Origin: JADCCX01 sp031431475
GTDB lineage: Bacteria > Pseudomonadota > Alphaproteobacteria > Rhizobiales > Beijerinckiaceae
Direction of reading: 5' to 3'
DNA length: 64,000 nucleotides
Assembly: GCA_031431475.1 (NCBI GenBank)
Contig: JANPDL010000018.1
Location: 248,001 to 312,000 of the forward strand
A program made the position numbers and the translations under genes. A model generated the notes under the pieces. It did no database searches. It was not told the DNA's origin and worked only from the letters and a program-made list of their open reading frames with translations. This document shows positions 1-10,208 of the stretch, piece after piece. Every line of letters begins with the position of its first letter. The stretch's first letter is position 1.

Positions 1-41
1 GTATTTGCTCCGTGTTGAGCCAAAGGAAAATCGAGGCTGCT

Positions 42-1532
42 ATGGGTTTGTCGTTGACGTTGAATTTGCAAGATTTTGGTGTTTCTGATGCTAAAACACT
101 GGTTTTTTTTACCACCGATACGCTCGCTATGCCGAAAGAGGCCGGTTTGAGTGCGTCGGCAGTTGAAGCGGTCAAGCGCCTTGCGGCTATCGAGAAGTTC
201 ACGGGCAAGCCGCAATCTGTGCTTGCTGCGACTGGCTTGTCCGAGCTCCCTTGCGAAAAATTGATCCTGATTGGCCTCGGCAAGTCCGATGATCTGACCA
301 AGACGGATTGGGTGATGCTCGGTGGTATTGTCGCAGGCAAACTGAAGTCCGGCACCGTTTCTGTGGTTGCCTCACTGGCTGGCAAGCCATTGGCAGCATC
401 GGAAATCGCTGATCTGGTGCTGGGCATGCGGATGCGCGCCTACAGTTTTGATCGATACAAGACGAAGAAGAAAGATGATGACGAGAGCACATCTGTTGCA
501 ATCACGCTGCATGTCGGTGACGTCTTGGCAGTCAAAAAGGCCCTGAAATCCCGAAATGCAATCGCGGACGGCATCAACCTGGCCCGTGAACTTGTGAATG
601 AGCCACCCAATGTGCTTAACCCCGAAACCTTTGCCAAGCGTGCTGCAGACCTCAAGGATGTCGGTGTCGATGTCGAGATACTGAGCGAAAAAGAGCTCAA
701 GAAACTTGGCATGCGTGCCTTGGTTGGGGTTGGCATGGGGTCGCAGTATGAGAGCCATGTCGTCATCATGCGCTGGAACGGCGCAAAGGATGTAAAAGCG
801 CAGCCCGTGGCTTTCGTGGGCAAGGGTGTCACATTCGACACTGGCGGCATTTCCATCAAGCCCGCTGGCGGCATGGAGGACATGAAGGGCGATATGGCGG
901 GCGCGGCCTGTGTCACCGGCCTGATGCATGCGCTTGCAGCACGCAAGGCGAAGGTGAATGCCATTGGCGTGATTGGTCTTGTCGAGAACATGCCGGACGG
1001 CAAGGCACAACGCCCAGGCGACATCGTCACTTCGATGTCGGGCCAGACCATTGAGATCATCAATACGGATGCGGAAGGCCGACTGGTGCTGGCCGATGTA
1101 CTGTGGCACACGCAGGCTGCATTCAAACCAAAGTTTATGATCAATCTGGCGACATTGACTGGCGCGATCATGGTAGCGCTGGGGCAGGAATACGCCGGAC
1201 TGTTCTCGAATAACGATGATCTCTCGGACAAGATTTTTGCAGCGGGCAAACACACGGGCGAGCGTGTCTGGCGGATGCCTCTTGATCCCGCTTACGACAA
1301 GATCATTGATTCGAAATTCGCCGATGTGAAAAACTCCGGCGGACGCTTCGCCGGTTCGATCACGGCGGCGCAGTTCCTACAGCGTTTCGTCAATGACTGC
1401 CCATGGGCGCATCTCGATGTGGCTGGAACGGCAATGGCCGCTAACCAGACCGAGATCAACCGCAGCTGGGGACCGGGCTGGGGAGTACGGCTCCTAAATC
1501 AGCTCGTCTCTGATCACTATGAAGACAAATAG
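42..1532 (+). CDS. pepA: Leucyl aminopeptidase (M17 family)
   Basis: Cytosolic di-metal aminopeptidase that removes N-terminal residues, chiefly leucine, from peptides. The C-terminal catalytic domain is intact. The segment GKGVTFDTGGISIKPAGGM near residue 262 carries the metal-binding and catalytic Lys and Asp, and the M17 signature NTDAEGRL lies at about residues 341-348. The protein is 496 residues, close to the usual 500. I chose ATG at 42 because GAGG lies six bases upstream. An in-frame GTG at 12 would add ten residues without a comparable ribosome site. The start is near the window edge, so its promoter is not visible. holC follows after 13 bases, so the two are probably co-transcribed. 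Confidence 0.95.
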   Translation: MGLSLTLNLQDFGVSDAKTLVFFTTDTLAMPKEAGLSASAVEAVKRLAAIEKFTGKPQSVLAATGLSELPCEKLILIGLGKSDDLTKTDWVMLGGIVAGKLKSGTVSVVASLAGKPLAASEIADLVLGMRMRAYSFDRYKTKKKDDDESTSVAITLHVGDVLAVKKALKSRNAIADGINLARELVNEPPNVLNPETFAKRAADLKDVGVDVEILSEKELKKLGMRALVGVGMGSQYESHVVIMRWNGAKDVKAQPVAFVGKGVTFDTGGISIKPAGGMEDMKGDMAGAACVTGLMHALAARKAKVNAIGVIGLVENMPDGKAQRPGDIVTSMSGQTIEIINTDAEGRLVLADVLWHTQAAFKPKFMINLATLTGAIMVALGQEYAGLFSNNDDLSDKIFAAGKHTGERVWRMPLDPAYDKIIDSKFADVKNSGGRFAGSITAAQFLQRFVNDCPWAHLDVAGTAMAANQTEINRSWGPGWGVRLLNQLVSDHYEDK

Positions 1533-1545
1533 AACAAGGCAATAG

Positions 1546-1992
1546 GTGGAAATCCTCTTCTATCACTTGCAAAATACGACACTGGAGCAAACGCTTCCCA
1601 GCTTGCTTGACAAGACACTGGCGCGCGGCTGGAAAGCCGTCGTCCGCGTCTCGTCTGACGAGCGGATGAAAGCGCTTGATGATCATCTCTGGACCTACAG
1701 CGACGAAAGCTTCCTGCCGCACGCGATTGATGCGGATGCGCATTGCGGCGCGCAACCCATCGTGCTGTCGCGCTCGGACACCCGCTTCAACGATGCCGAG
1801 GTCATGTTCGCCGTTGATGGTGCCGAACTGCCGATAACAGAGGGCTGGACTCGCGCTGTCCTGATGTTCGACGGCAAGGACCCTGAAGCGCTAGACAGGG
1901 CTCGAACTGCATGGAAAACCGTCAAGGCGAGCGGAGCCGAGGCCACTTACTGGCGGCAGGATGAAAACGGTCGCTGGGCTAAGAACGCATAG
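1546..1992 (+). CDS. holC: DNA polymerase III chi subunit
   Basis: Chi subunit of the clamp loader, which links DNA polymerase III to SSB through psi. The 148-residue length and the opening 'EILFYHLQ' with a following helix 'LEQTLPSLLDKTLARGW' fit the family. So does the later 'ITEGWTRAVLMFDGKDPE' segment. The start is GTG at 1546, preceded by AAGG six bases upstream. It lies 13 bases after pepA, an arrangement known in many Proteobacteria. The 3' flank (1993-2235) holds no recognisable gene and leads into katG. Confidence 0.9.
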   Translation: MEILFYHLQNTTLEQTLPSLLDKTLARGWKAVVRVSSDERMKALDDHLWTYSDESFLPHAIDADAHCGAQPIVLSRSDTRFNDAEVMFAVDGAELPITEGWTRAVLMFDGKDPEALDRARTAWKTVKASGAEATYWRQDENGRWAKNA

Positions 1993-2235
1993 CCTACTTA
2001 CCACACACTGATTTATCTCAATGCGAGTTCGCCACCAGCATGGCTGTAGTTCATCTTGGCATAAGCCCCTTATTGACAATCGGAGCAGCGCTCCCAGTTT
2101 TGGAATGCATTGGACATCTTCCGTCAGCCAGCGCTCCGGCGCGTTTCTTGGTAAATGGATTGCTAGGCTGACTTCCGCCTTGCTCTGTGTTCTCTCATTG
2201 CCGACAGACGCTTACGGCCAACGACAGGTGAAACC

Positions 2236-4433
<2,198 letters not shown>

Positions 4434-4434
<1 letters not shown>

Positions 4435-4488
4435 AACCGGCGGGCTCGTGGTGAAGTTGTATGGTGCCATCGCGAGCCGGCGGTTTGA
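4434..4488 (+). terminator. Possible katG terminator hairpin
   Basis: AAACCG and GGCTCG pair with CGAGCC and CGGTTT across a loop of about 28 bases, with a small bulge where GCG faces GG. It begins at the last base of the katG stop codon. There is no T-run directly after it (the flank is GAGTAAAAATT), so it may be a weak or Rho-assisted terminator. Confidence 0.4.
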
Positions 4489-4640
4489 GTAAAAATTACA
4501 AAACGGCGTTCAGTCCAACCGTTGCAAAGCGTGCTGTTTCATCTGAAGGAGCAGATTGGGCAATCTTGGGATTGCAACAATGCAAAGCAGGCTTGATACT
4601 TCCTCCACCGAATCTCTGAAGTGTCGGTGGAGGTAAGATC

Positions 4641-5363
4641 ATGAAAAAATATATCGCGGAACTGTTCGGGACCGCCGTCCTTGTCTTTTGTGGCTGTGGC
4701 GCTGTTGTGGCCGTTAACCTGCTGGGTACTGGCCTTTCTCCAGCTGTTTCAATGTCGGCATCCGTCCACACCCAGGGTGTTGTCGCCATCGCGCTGGCCT
4801 TTGGTCTGGCTGTCACGGCGATGGCCTACACCATCGGTCCTGTTTCCGGTTGCCACATCAATCCCGCAGTCACTGTGGCCCTTTGGGCAGCTGGCAAGTT
4901 CGATACAAAAGACGTGCCGGGTTATATCATTGCTCAGTGCATTGGCGGCTTTGTCGGTGCGGGCCTGTTGGCCCTGATCCTGTCCGGCGCGCCTGGCGGA
5001 TACAAGATTTCGGGAGGCGTTTTCGGGCAGAACACATTCGGGACATGGTCTGTCACGTCGGCATTTCTGATCGAGTTCATCGCCACGATGATCTTCACTG
5101 CCGTCATCCTCGGCGTCACACAGGCGAAGGCTGGGACCGGGATGGTTGCGGGGCTTGTGATCGGCCTGACCCTGACGCTCGTGCATATCGTGCTGATCCC
5201 GGTCACAGGAACATCGGTGAATCCGGCCCGCACGCTGGCACCCAATATCTATGCAGGCGGTGTGGCGCTGCAGCAGTTGTGGCTGTTCATCGTGGCTCCG
5301 CTTGCCGGTGGTCTGGCAGCAGGGATGCTGTTCAAGATGAATGTCCTCTCAGTTGAAGATTGA
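4641..5363 (+). CDS. aqpZ: Aquaporin Z
   Basis: Inner-membrane water channel of the MIP family, 240 residues with six predicted membrane spans. Both half-helix motifs are present: 'HINPAVTV' in the first half and 'SVNPARTL' in the second. The His in 'LTLVHIVLIPVTG' and the Arg after the second NPA match the narrow selectivity filter of water-specific AqpZ rather than glycerol facilitators. A Cys precedes the first motif (GCHINPA), where E. coli AqpZ has Gly. The ribosome site GGAGGT precedes ATG at 4641. It sits alone between katG and ndk, with its own strong terminator at 5400-5430. Confidence 0.95.
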   Translation: MKKYIAELFGTAVLVFCGCGAVVAVNLLGTGLSPAVSMSASVHTQGVVAIALAFGLAVTAMAYTIGPVSGCHINPAVTVALWAAGKFDTKDVPGYIIAQCIGGFVGAGLLALILSGAPGGYKISGGVFGQNTFGTWSVTSAFLIEFIATMIFTAVILGVTQAKAGTGMVAGLVIGLTLTLVHIVLIPVTGTSVNPARTLAPNIYAGGVALQQLWLFIVAPLAGGLAAGMLFKMNVLSVED

Positions 5364-5399
5364 TCAGTTCCAACTTCCGACAAACCTTGCAGGAACCGG

Positions 5400-5430
5400 A
5401 ACGCGCGGGTATGGACCCCGCGCGTTTTTC
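5400..5430 (+). terminator. Rho-independent terminator after aqpZ
   Basis: A perfect ten-base stem, AACGCGCGGG pairing with CCCGCGCGTT, has a seven-base loop and is followed by a T-rich run. It separates aqpZ from ndk, which starts 23 bases further on. Confidence 0.85.
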
Positions 5431-5453
5431 TTTTCCCACTGTAAGGATATCCC

Positions 5454-5876
5454 ATGGCCGTTCAGCGCACCTTTTCCATACTCAAGCCCGACGCAACGCG
5501 CCGCAATTTGACCGGCGCGATCAATGCCATGATCGAAGGTGTTGGCCTGCGCATCGTCGCGCAGAAGCGTCTGCACATGACGCCGGCACAGGCCGGTGCT
5601 TTCTATGCCGTGCACAAGGAGCGCCCATTTTACGGTGAACTCGTGCAGCAGATGTCAGCAGCACCGGTTGTGGTGCAGGTGCTGGAAGGTGACAACGCCA
5701 TTGCCCGCTACCGCGACGTGATGGGGGCCACGAACCCGGCCAATGCTGCAGATGGCACGATCCGCAAGGCGCATGCGCTATCGGTCGGTGAAAATTCGGT
5801 ACACGGTTCGGATGCACCCGAAACCGCTGCTATCGAGATCGCGCAGTTCTTTTCCGGCAACGAGATTGTTGGCTAA
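5454..5876 (+). CDS. ndk: Nucleoside diphosphate kinase
   Basis: Transfers the gamma phosphate of ATP to nucleoside diphosphates through a phosphohistidine. The 140-residue length is standard. The opening 'RTFSILKPDATRRN' binds nucleotide, and the active-site His is His117 in 'SVGENSVHGSDAPE'. ATG at 5454 follows TAAGGATATCCC, a good ribosome site. The gene lies between the aqpZ terminator and its own terminator at 5900, so it is likely a single-gene transcript. Confidence 0.97.
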   Translation: MAVQRTFSILKPDATRRNLTGAINAMIEGVGLRIVAQKRLHMTPAQAGAFYAVHKERPFYGELVQQMSAAPVVVQVLEGDNAIARYRDVMGATNPANAADGTIRKAHALSVGENSVHGSDAPETAAIEIAQFFSGNEIVG

Positions 5877-5899
5877 TTACGCACGACGTGAAATCGATC

Positions 5900-5926
5900 A
5901 AGGCGGGCTTCGGTCCGCCTTTTTTA
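5900..5926 (+). terminator. Rho-independent terminator after ndk
   Basis: AAGGCGG pairs with CCGCCTT around a GCTTCGGT loop and is followed by six T residues. It lies 24 bases after the ndk stop codon. Confidence 0.88.
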
Positions 5927-6011
5927 TTGATTTTTCAGAGGAAAAATCCGCAAATACGGGTCTTCTTTCAAAAAATTTCCCCTGCTACCATAGACAGGAA
6001 AGCCAAATCAC

Positions 6012-6614
6012 ATGCCTGATGTCATTTCCTGGTCCGTCGCAGCACTGGCGCTCGCCGTTGGATATCTGCTGGGCTCGATTCCCTTCGGCATGATCATCAC
6101 GCGGCTGGCAGGCACCGAAGACTTGCGCTCCATCGGATCAGGTAACATCGGGGCGACCAATGTGCTGCGCACGGGGCGCAAGGGCCTCGCGGCTGCAACC
6201 CTGATTGGCGATATGCTCAAGGGCACCGCCGCCGTCCTAATTGCCGGAATGTGGGGACCATGGGCTGCGATCATCGCGGGTCTTGGCGCATTTCTTGGGC
6301 ATCTCTTCCCGGTCTGGCTCAATTTCAGAGGGGGCAAGGGTGTTGCGACCTATCTGGGTGTGGCGCTCGGTCTGTGGTGGCCAGGTGGGCTTGTTTTTGC
6401 GGCTATCTGGCTGATGACGGCGTATCTCTCGCGATATTCCAGCCTCTCTTCACTTCTCGCCTGTATCGCAATGCCAGTGGTACTTTATATCAATGGCTTT
6501 AACGCCATTGCGGGCCTCTTCGTCCTGCTGACGATCCTCATTTTCATCATGCACTGGGCGAACATCAGTCGCCTGCTTTCGGGAAACGAGGGCAAGATCG
6601 GCCAGAAGGGTTAG
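6012..6614 (+). CDS. plsY: Acyl-phosphate:glycerol-3-phosphate acyltransferase PlsY
   Basis: Integral inner-membrane enzyme that transfers an acyl group from acyl-phosphate to glycerol 3-phosphate, the first step of phospholipid synthesis. The three conserved loops are present: 'GSIPFGMIITR' near the N-terminus, 'GSGNIGATNVLRTGRKG', and 'GHLFPVWLNFRGGKGVAT' with the catalytic region. The protein has 200 residues and about five membrane helices, as expected. dprA starts eight bases after the stop codon, so the two are probably co-transcribed, as they are in related bacteria. Confidence 0.95.
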   Translation: MPDVISWSVAALALAVGYLLGSIPFGMIITRLAGTEDLRSIGSGNIGATNVLRTGRKGLAAATLIGDMLKGTAAVLIAGMWGPWAAIIAGLGAFLGHLFPVWLNFRGGKGVATYLGVALGLWWPGGLVFAAIWLMTAYLSRYSSLSSLLACIAMPVVLYINGFNAIAGLFVLLTILIFIMHWANISRLLSGNEGKIGQKG

Positions 6615-6621
6615 GCAACGC

Positions 6622-7824
6622 ATGACGGGACAGGCGGGGATCAGGCTTTCGGACCAGCAACGCATAGACTGGTTACGCCTGATCCGTACCGAAGGTGTTG
6701 GCCCTCGGACCTTTCTCTCGTTGCTCAACCATTACGGCGGCGCGGCCGATGCCTTGCGGGCACTGCCTGAACTATCCCGCAAACGGGCGGGAAAAGCCGT
6801 CACTATCGCTTCGGAAGCCGATGCGGAGCGTGAACTGGAACAGGTCCGCCGCTTCGGAGCGCGTTTCGTAGCGCGGGGCGAGCCGGATTATCCCAAAGCA
6901 CTGGCGGCCATCGAAAGCGCGCCGCCGCTGATTTCAATGATCGGGCCTGTCAATCTCGCGGCGCAACCCCTGATTTCCATCGTTGGATCCCGCAATGCAT
7001 CGGTTGCGGGATTGAAGATGGCGGAAAAACTCAGCCATGATCTTGGCGGCGCTGGCTTTGGTATCGTCTCGGGGCTTGCTCGCGGCATCGACACACGAGC
7101 CCATCAGGCATCGCTGGCGACATGTGCCATAGCGGTTGTGGCCGGGGGACTGGATCAACTCTATCCCGAGGAGAACCGTCCTCTGTACGAGCAATTGTGT
7201 GATCGCGGCGCAGTTGTGTCCGAGATGCCGATGGGCTGGGTGCCAAGGGGACGGGATTTTCCCCGCCGCAACCGGATCGTCTCGGGGCTTTCCCTCGGTA
7301 CAATCATTGTCGAGGCTGCGCGCAAATCGGGTTCACTGATAACAGCGCGTTTTGCCAGTGAGCAAGGCAGGGAGGTCTTCGCCGTACCGGGCTCCCCATT
7401 CGATCAGCGCGCAGAAGGACCAAACGATCTGATTCGGGATGGTGCCTGCCTGACCCGAGGCAGCCGCGATGTGCTGGAGGTTCTCGAACCTATCATCGGG
7501 CGGGACTTTGAGCCCAAAGCCATGCTTGATGGCGGTGGCGTGCAGCGGGATGAGCCACTGTGGGACGAGGCAGACTGGCTGCAAGCTGGCGCAGATGCAT
7601 CCAAGGGCCCTTCGGAACCTCCCTTCGACGGCTGGGAGGAATCCGCAGCGAAAGGCCCGGAAGAGACGGTTCTTGGTCTTTTGTCAGCAACTCCCGTCGA
7701 TCCGGATGATCTCTGCCGCTCTGCCGGATTGTCGATTCGGGATATCAATCTCATTCTTTTCGGTCTGGATTCGAGGGGCGCCATTGATCGCCATCCTGGC
7801 GGGACAGTCTCACGTCGGCCCTGA
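6622..7824 (+). CDS. dprA: DNA processing protein DprA
   Basis: Single-strand DNA-binding RecA loader used in natural transformation and also conserved in many non-competent bacteria. The 400 residues comprise an N-terminal helical region and a Rossmann-like DprA core beginning at 'ISIVGSRNAS' and continuing through 'GFGIVSGLARGIDTRAH' and 'DFPRRNRIVSGLS'. A C-terminal winged-helix-like region begins near residue 340. Core motifs are intact. It lies eight bases after plsY. I see no com genes in the window, so a competence role is not indicated. Confidence 0.94.
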   Translation: MTGQAGIRLSDQQRIDWLRLIRTEGVGPRTFLSLLNHYGGAADALRALPELSRKRAGKAVTIASEADAERELEQVRRFGARFVARGEPDYPKALAAIESAPPLISMIGPVNLAAQPLISIVGSRNASVAGLKMAEKLSHDLGGAGFGIVSGLARGIDTRAHQASLATCAIAVVAGGLDQLYPEENRPLYEQLCDRGAVVSEMPMGWVPRGRDFPRRNRIVSGLSLGTIIVEAARKSGSLITARFASEQGREVFAVPGSPFDQRAEGPNDLIRDGACLTRGSRDVLEVLEPIIGRDFEPKAMLDGGGVQRDEPLWDEADWLQAGADASKGPSEPPFDGWEESAAKGPEETVLGLLSATPVDPDDLCRSAGLSIRDINLILFGLDSRGAIDRHPGGTVSRRP

Positions 7825-7901
7825 TCGGTGATCAAGCAGCACTGGCTGCACGGCCCGTTCGGCTTGCATTCATAAGGGGAATTGTATTTGCTGGATGGAA
7901 C

Positions 7902-7920
7902 GCCAGAGATGCACTCTGGC
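7902..7920 (+). other. Hairpin just upstream of a ribosome-binding site
   Basis: GCCAGAG pairs perfectly with CTCTGGC around the loop ATGCA. It ends just before the CGGGAGA ribosome site of the small secreted protein gene at 7934. It could stabilise the mRNA 5' end or adjust translation. There is no T-run, so it is not a terminator for dprA. Confidence 0.5.
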
Positions 7921-7933
7921 CGGGAGAAAACCC

Positions 7934-8278
7934 ATGACCAAGTTCAAAGCCATCCTTGTTGCCGCATCGGCCTTGGCCGGTGTGATCGGTTTCGGCCCTG
8001 CTGTTGAAGCGCAATATTACGGCTATCCTCCGCAGGGCTACTATTATCAGCAGCCCCAGCAGCAATATGTGAACCCCAAAATCGCGCGCAAGCAGGAGCA
8101 GCTGGCCGAGCGTTTCCACCAGAAATACGGTTATGTTCAGCCGCAGCCGCAGTATTACGGTGGTGGGTATTATCAGCCGCAGCCGCGATATGTTCAACCT
8201 CAGCGTGGATATTATCAGTCCCGTGAATACCAGTACTATCGTAACAACCGGCAAGTTGACCGGGAAAATGCCTGGTAA
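7934..8278 (+). CDS. Tyr/Gln/Pro-rich secreted protein, function unknown
   Basis: A 114-residue protein of no family I recognise. Residues 1-26 form a Sec signal peptide (Lys-rich start, hydrophobic core, cleavage near VEA-QYY). The mature part is low complexity, built from repeated Tyr-Tyr, Gln-Pro-Gln and Gly-Gly/Gly-Tyr units, with one charged stretch 'NPKIARKQEQLAERFHQKYG' in the middle. Small Tyr/Gln-rich exported proteins of this type are common in Hyphomicrobiales, but I know no assigned role. ATG at 7934 has GGGAGA eight bases upstream and a hairpin just before that. An earlier in-frame ATG at 7895 would spoil the signal peptide. It converges on the AEC transporter gene. Confidence 0.8.
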   Translation: MTKFKAILVAASALAGVIGFGPAVEAQYYGYPPQGYYYQQPQQQYVNPKIARKQEQLAERFHQKYGYVQPQPQYYGGGYYQPQPRYVQPQRGYYQSREYQYYRNNRQVDRENAW

Positions 8279-8289
8279 AACAGACGAAT

Positions 8290-9222
8290 TCAATTGTTAA
8301 AAACATATAACATCAAAGGCATCGTGACGGCCGCCAATATCGTCTGCGCCGTCACGATGGAAGCCATAAGCGGCGCATCACCGCCGTTCTGGCGTGCCAG
8401 AATGTAGGATGCCGCAGCCGTCGGCACCGAGGCGCAGATTATCGGCACGGCCAGATTGATGCCGGAGAGTCCGAGTTTTTGTCCGATCAAACCCGCCAAT
8501 ATCGGCATGGCGACCAGCTTCAAGCCATTGGCGATCCACAAACCAGCGCCTGATCGCTTCAGATCGTGCAGGTCCAGTCCTGATCCCACCAGCAACAAGC
8601 CGGCGGCGAGTGCCGAACGCCCAACAATATCGCCAAAGCTTGCGATAGCCTTCGGGATCGGCAGGCCCGTGACACTCAGCGCGATACCAATCAGCGTGGA
8701 CCAGATGAACGGGTTCTTGATCAACCCAGTCGCAATTCCAAGTGCTGTCAGGGGTTTTGCAGAACTGCCGTGGCGCGCCAGCACAGTGGCTGACATCAGA
8801 TTCACAAGCGGAATGAGGAACGCAAAGGCCACCGCCGTCAGGGCCACGCCCTCCTTGCCGTAGAGCGCTCCCGCCAGCGCCACAGCGACGAAGCTGTTCC
8901 AGCGGACAGCCCCCTGGAAGACCGATGTGAAGGCGGGGCCGTCGATCCCGAAGTTCCTTTCAAGCGGTCCGCGAGAAAAAATCAAGGGAAGTCCAATTAT
9001 CAAGGTCGGCCCCACAAGCGCAACGCCGACAGTCGTTATAGGAACTTTGCTGAGGTCAGCCATGGCCAGCGTCGTGATGACGAGGCCAGGAATCAGGATG
9101 TAATAGGTCACCCGCTCAAAGCCGTGCCAGTGTTCCGGCGTAATGAAACCCGTGGTTCGCATGCTCCAGCCCAGCGCGATGACGAGAAAAACGGGGATCA
9201 GACCTTCAAGGACGGGCGGCAT
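8290..9222 (-). CDS. AEC-family transporter
   Basis: Inner-membrane carrier of the auxin efflux carrier (AEC) family, which in bacteria includes malate, malonate and other organic acid transporters. The 310 residues contain about ten hydrophobic spans. They start with 'LEGLIPVFLVIALGW' and end with the 'VPTAAASYILARQNGGDAPL' and 'TAQTILAAVTMPLML' segments typical of the second half of the family. I placed the start at the ATG of 'MPPVLEGL'. The longer frame adds 33 residues unlike the family. Substrate is not deducible. ruvX lies upstream on the same strand, about 95 bases away. Confidence 0.85.
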   Translation of the reverse strand: MPPVLEGLIPVFLVIALGWSMRTTGFITPEHWHGFERVTYYILIPGLVITTLAMADLSKVPITTVGVALVGPTLIIGLPLIFSRGPLERNFGIDGPAFTSVFQGAVRWNSFVAVALAGALYGKEGVALTAVAFAFLIPLVNLMSATVLARHGSSAKPLTALGIATGLIKNPFIWSTLIGIALSVTGLPIPKAIASFGDIVGRSALAAGLLLVGSGLDLHDLKRSGAGLWIANGLKLVAMPILAGLIGQKLGLSGINLAVPIICASVPTAAASYILARQNGGDAPLMASIVTAQTILAAVTMPLMLYVFNN

Positions 9223-9317
9223 GCGTCTTCTGTCTCGAGCGATCCGGAAATGTCGCAGATTGCGAACGGTTATTCCCATGTGAGACGCTGTTGCGCCAAC
9301 GCCCTTTGCGCATTGAA

Positions 9318-9797
9318 TCAATCATCAGACGTGATCGTTTGCAATCTGTAGAGAGCATCCTGCAAGATAACGCTCGCAGCAGCTGCATCGATGCTTGCGG
9401 CGCGTCTGGCAGGGGACATTCCCGCAGCGATCAGGCCATCTTCCGCATCCGACGAGGACAGGCGTTCATCCCACAGCAGGATCGGCGGCGGGTTGTGCGC
9501 CTGCCAGTTGCGGGCGAAGGCGCGGGTGGACTGGGCGCGTGGCCCTTCGCTGTCATCCATGTTGAACGGCAAGCCCAGGACAATCGCGCCGATTCCCTCT
9601 TTCTTCACGAGGTCCATCAATGCGCGGATATCCTGCTGGAATTTGGTGCGCTGGATCGTGAAAAGCGGCGTGGCGATTCCCACGGACAATGTCGCCATGG
9701 CAATGCCGATGGTTTTTGTGCCCAGATCAAGGCCCAGCAGCCGCGTGTTTGGCCCAAGGCCTGCACCAAAAACGGCGATATCAGTCGTGACATTCAT
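9318..9797 (-). CDS. ruvX: Putative Holliday junction resolvase / pre-16S rRNA nuclease (YqgF family)
   Basis: RNase H-fold nuclease of the YqgF/RuvX family, implicated in 5' maturation of 16S rRNA and, by fold, in Holliday junction resolution. At 159 residues it is normal for alphaproteobacteria. The motifs are 'RLLGLDLGTKTIGIA' with the first Asp, 'IVLGLPFNMD', 'LLWDERLSS' with the acidic DE pair, and a final Asp-rich segment 'IDAAAASVILQDAL'. It diverges from gatC, with about 120 bases between the two starts. That layout is common in this order. Confidence 0.92.
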   Translation of the reverse strand: MNVTTDIAVFGAGLGPNTRLLGLDLGTKTIGIAMATLSVGIATPLFTIQRTKFQQDIRALMDLVKKEGIGAIVLGLPFNMDDSEGPRAQSTRAFARNWQAHNPPPILLWDERLSSSDAEDGLIAAGMSPARRAASIDAAAASVILQDALYRLQTITSDD

Positions 9798-9915
9798 GCC
9801 TCTCGTTATCAGCTTGAATGTGTTGCGTCATCGGCAGTTCTTCCGGCATCCTTGGTTGCGAAACGAAAGAGCGCGGTGTTATAGCCCGGTTAATCCAGCT
9901 TTTCCCGGAGCAAGA

Positions 9916-10203
9916 ATGTCCGTCGATCAGACGACCGTGAGGCGCATTGCGCGATTGGCGCGTATCGCCGTTACCGACACTGATGTGTCTCACCTCCAGG
10001 GTGAGCTGAACGCCATTCTTGGCTTTGTCGAACAACTGAACGAGGTCGATGTGAAGGGCGTCATTCCCATGACCTCGGTCACGCCGATGGCTATGAAAAA
10101 GCGTCAGGATGCGGTGACTGATGGCGGTTATCCCGAGCGTATTTTGAAGAATGCACCGTCGAGCGAAGACGGCTATTTCGTTGTGCCCAAGGTGGTTGAG
10201 TAA
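9916..10203 (+). CDS. gatC: Asp-tRNA(Asn)/Glu-tRNA(Gln) amidotransferase subunit C
   Basis: Small stabilising subunit of the GatCAB amidotransferase, which converts Glu-tRNA(Gln) and Asp-tRNA(Asn) to the amidated forms. It has 95 residues, with the family start 'VDQTTVRRIARLARIAVT', the helix 'LQGELNAILGFVEQLNEVD' and the end 'SSEDGYFVVPKVVE'. ATG at 9916 is preceded by CGGAGCAAGA. gatA begins five bases after the stop codon, so this is the head of a gat operon. Confidence 0.96.
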   Translation: MSVDQTTVRRIARLARIAVTDTDVSHLQGELNAILGFVEQLNEVDVKGVIPMTSVTPMAMKKRQDAVTDGGYPERILKNAPSSEDGYFVVPKVVE

Positions 10204-10208
10204 ACGCC

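Noticed and set aside
372..1253. 293- and 271-codon open frames opposite pepA
   Set aside because: Two different frames are open on the same antisense stretch, which is typical of codon-bias shadows. pepA itself is intact.
8290..9321. Longer start for the AEC transporter reaching the ruvX end
   Set aside because: The extra 33 residues are basic and non-hydrophobic, unlike the family, and 'MPPVLEGLIPVFLV' is a typical start.
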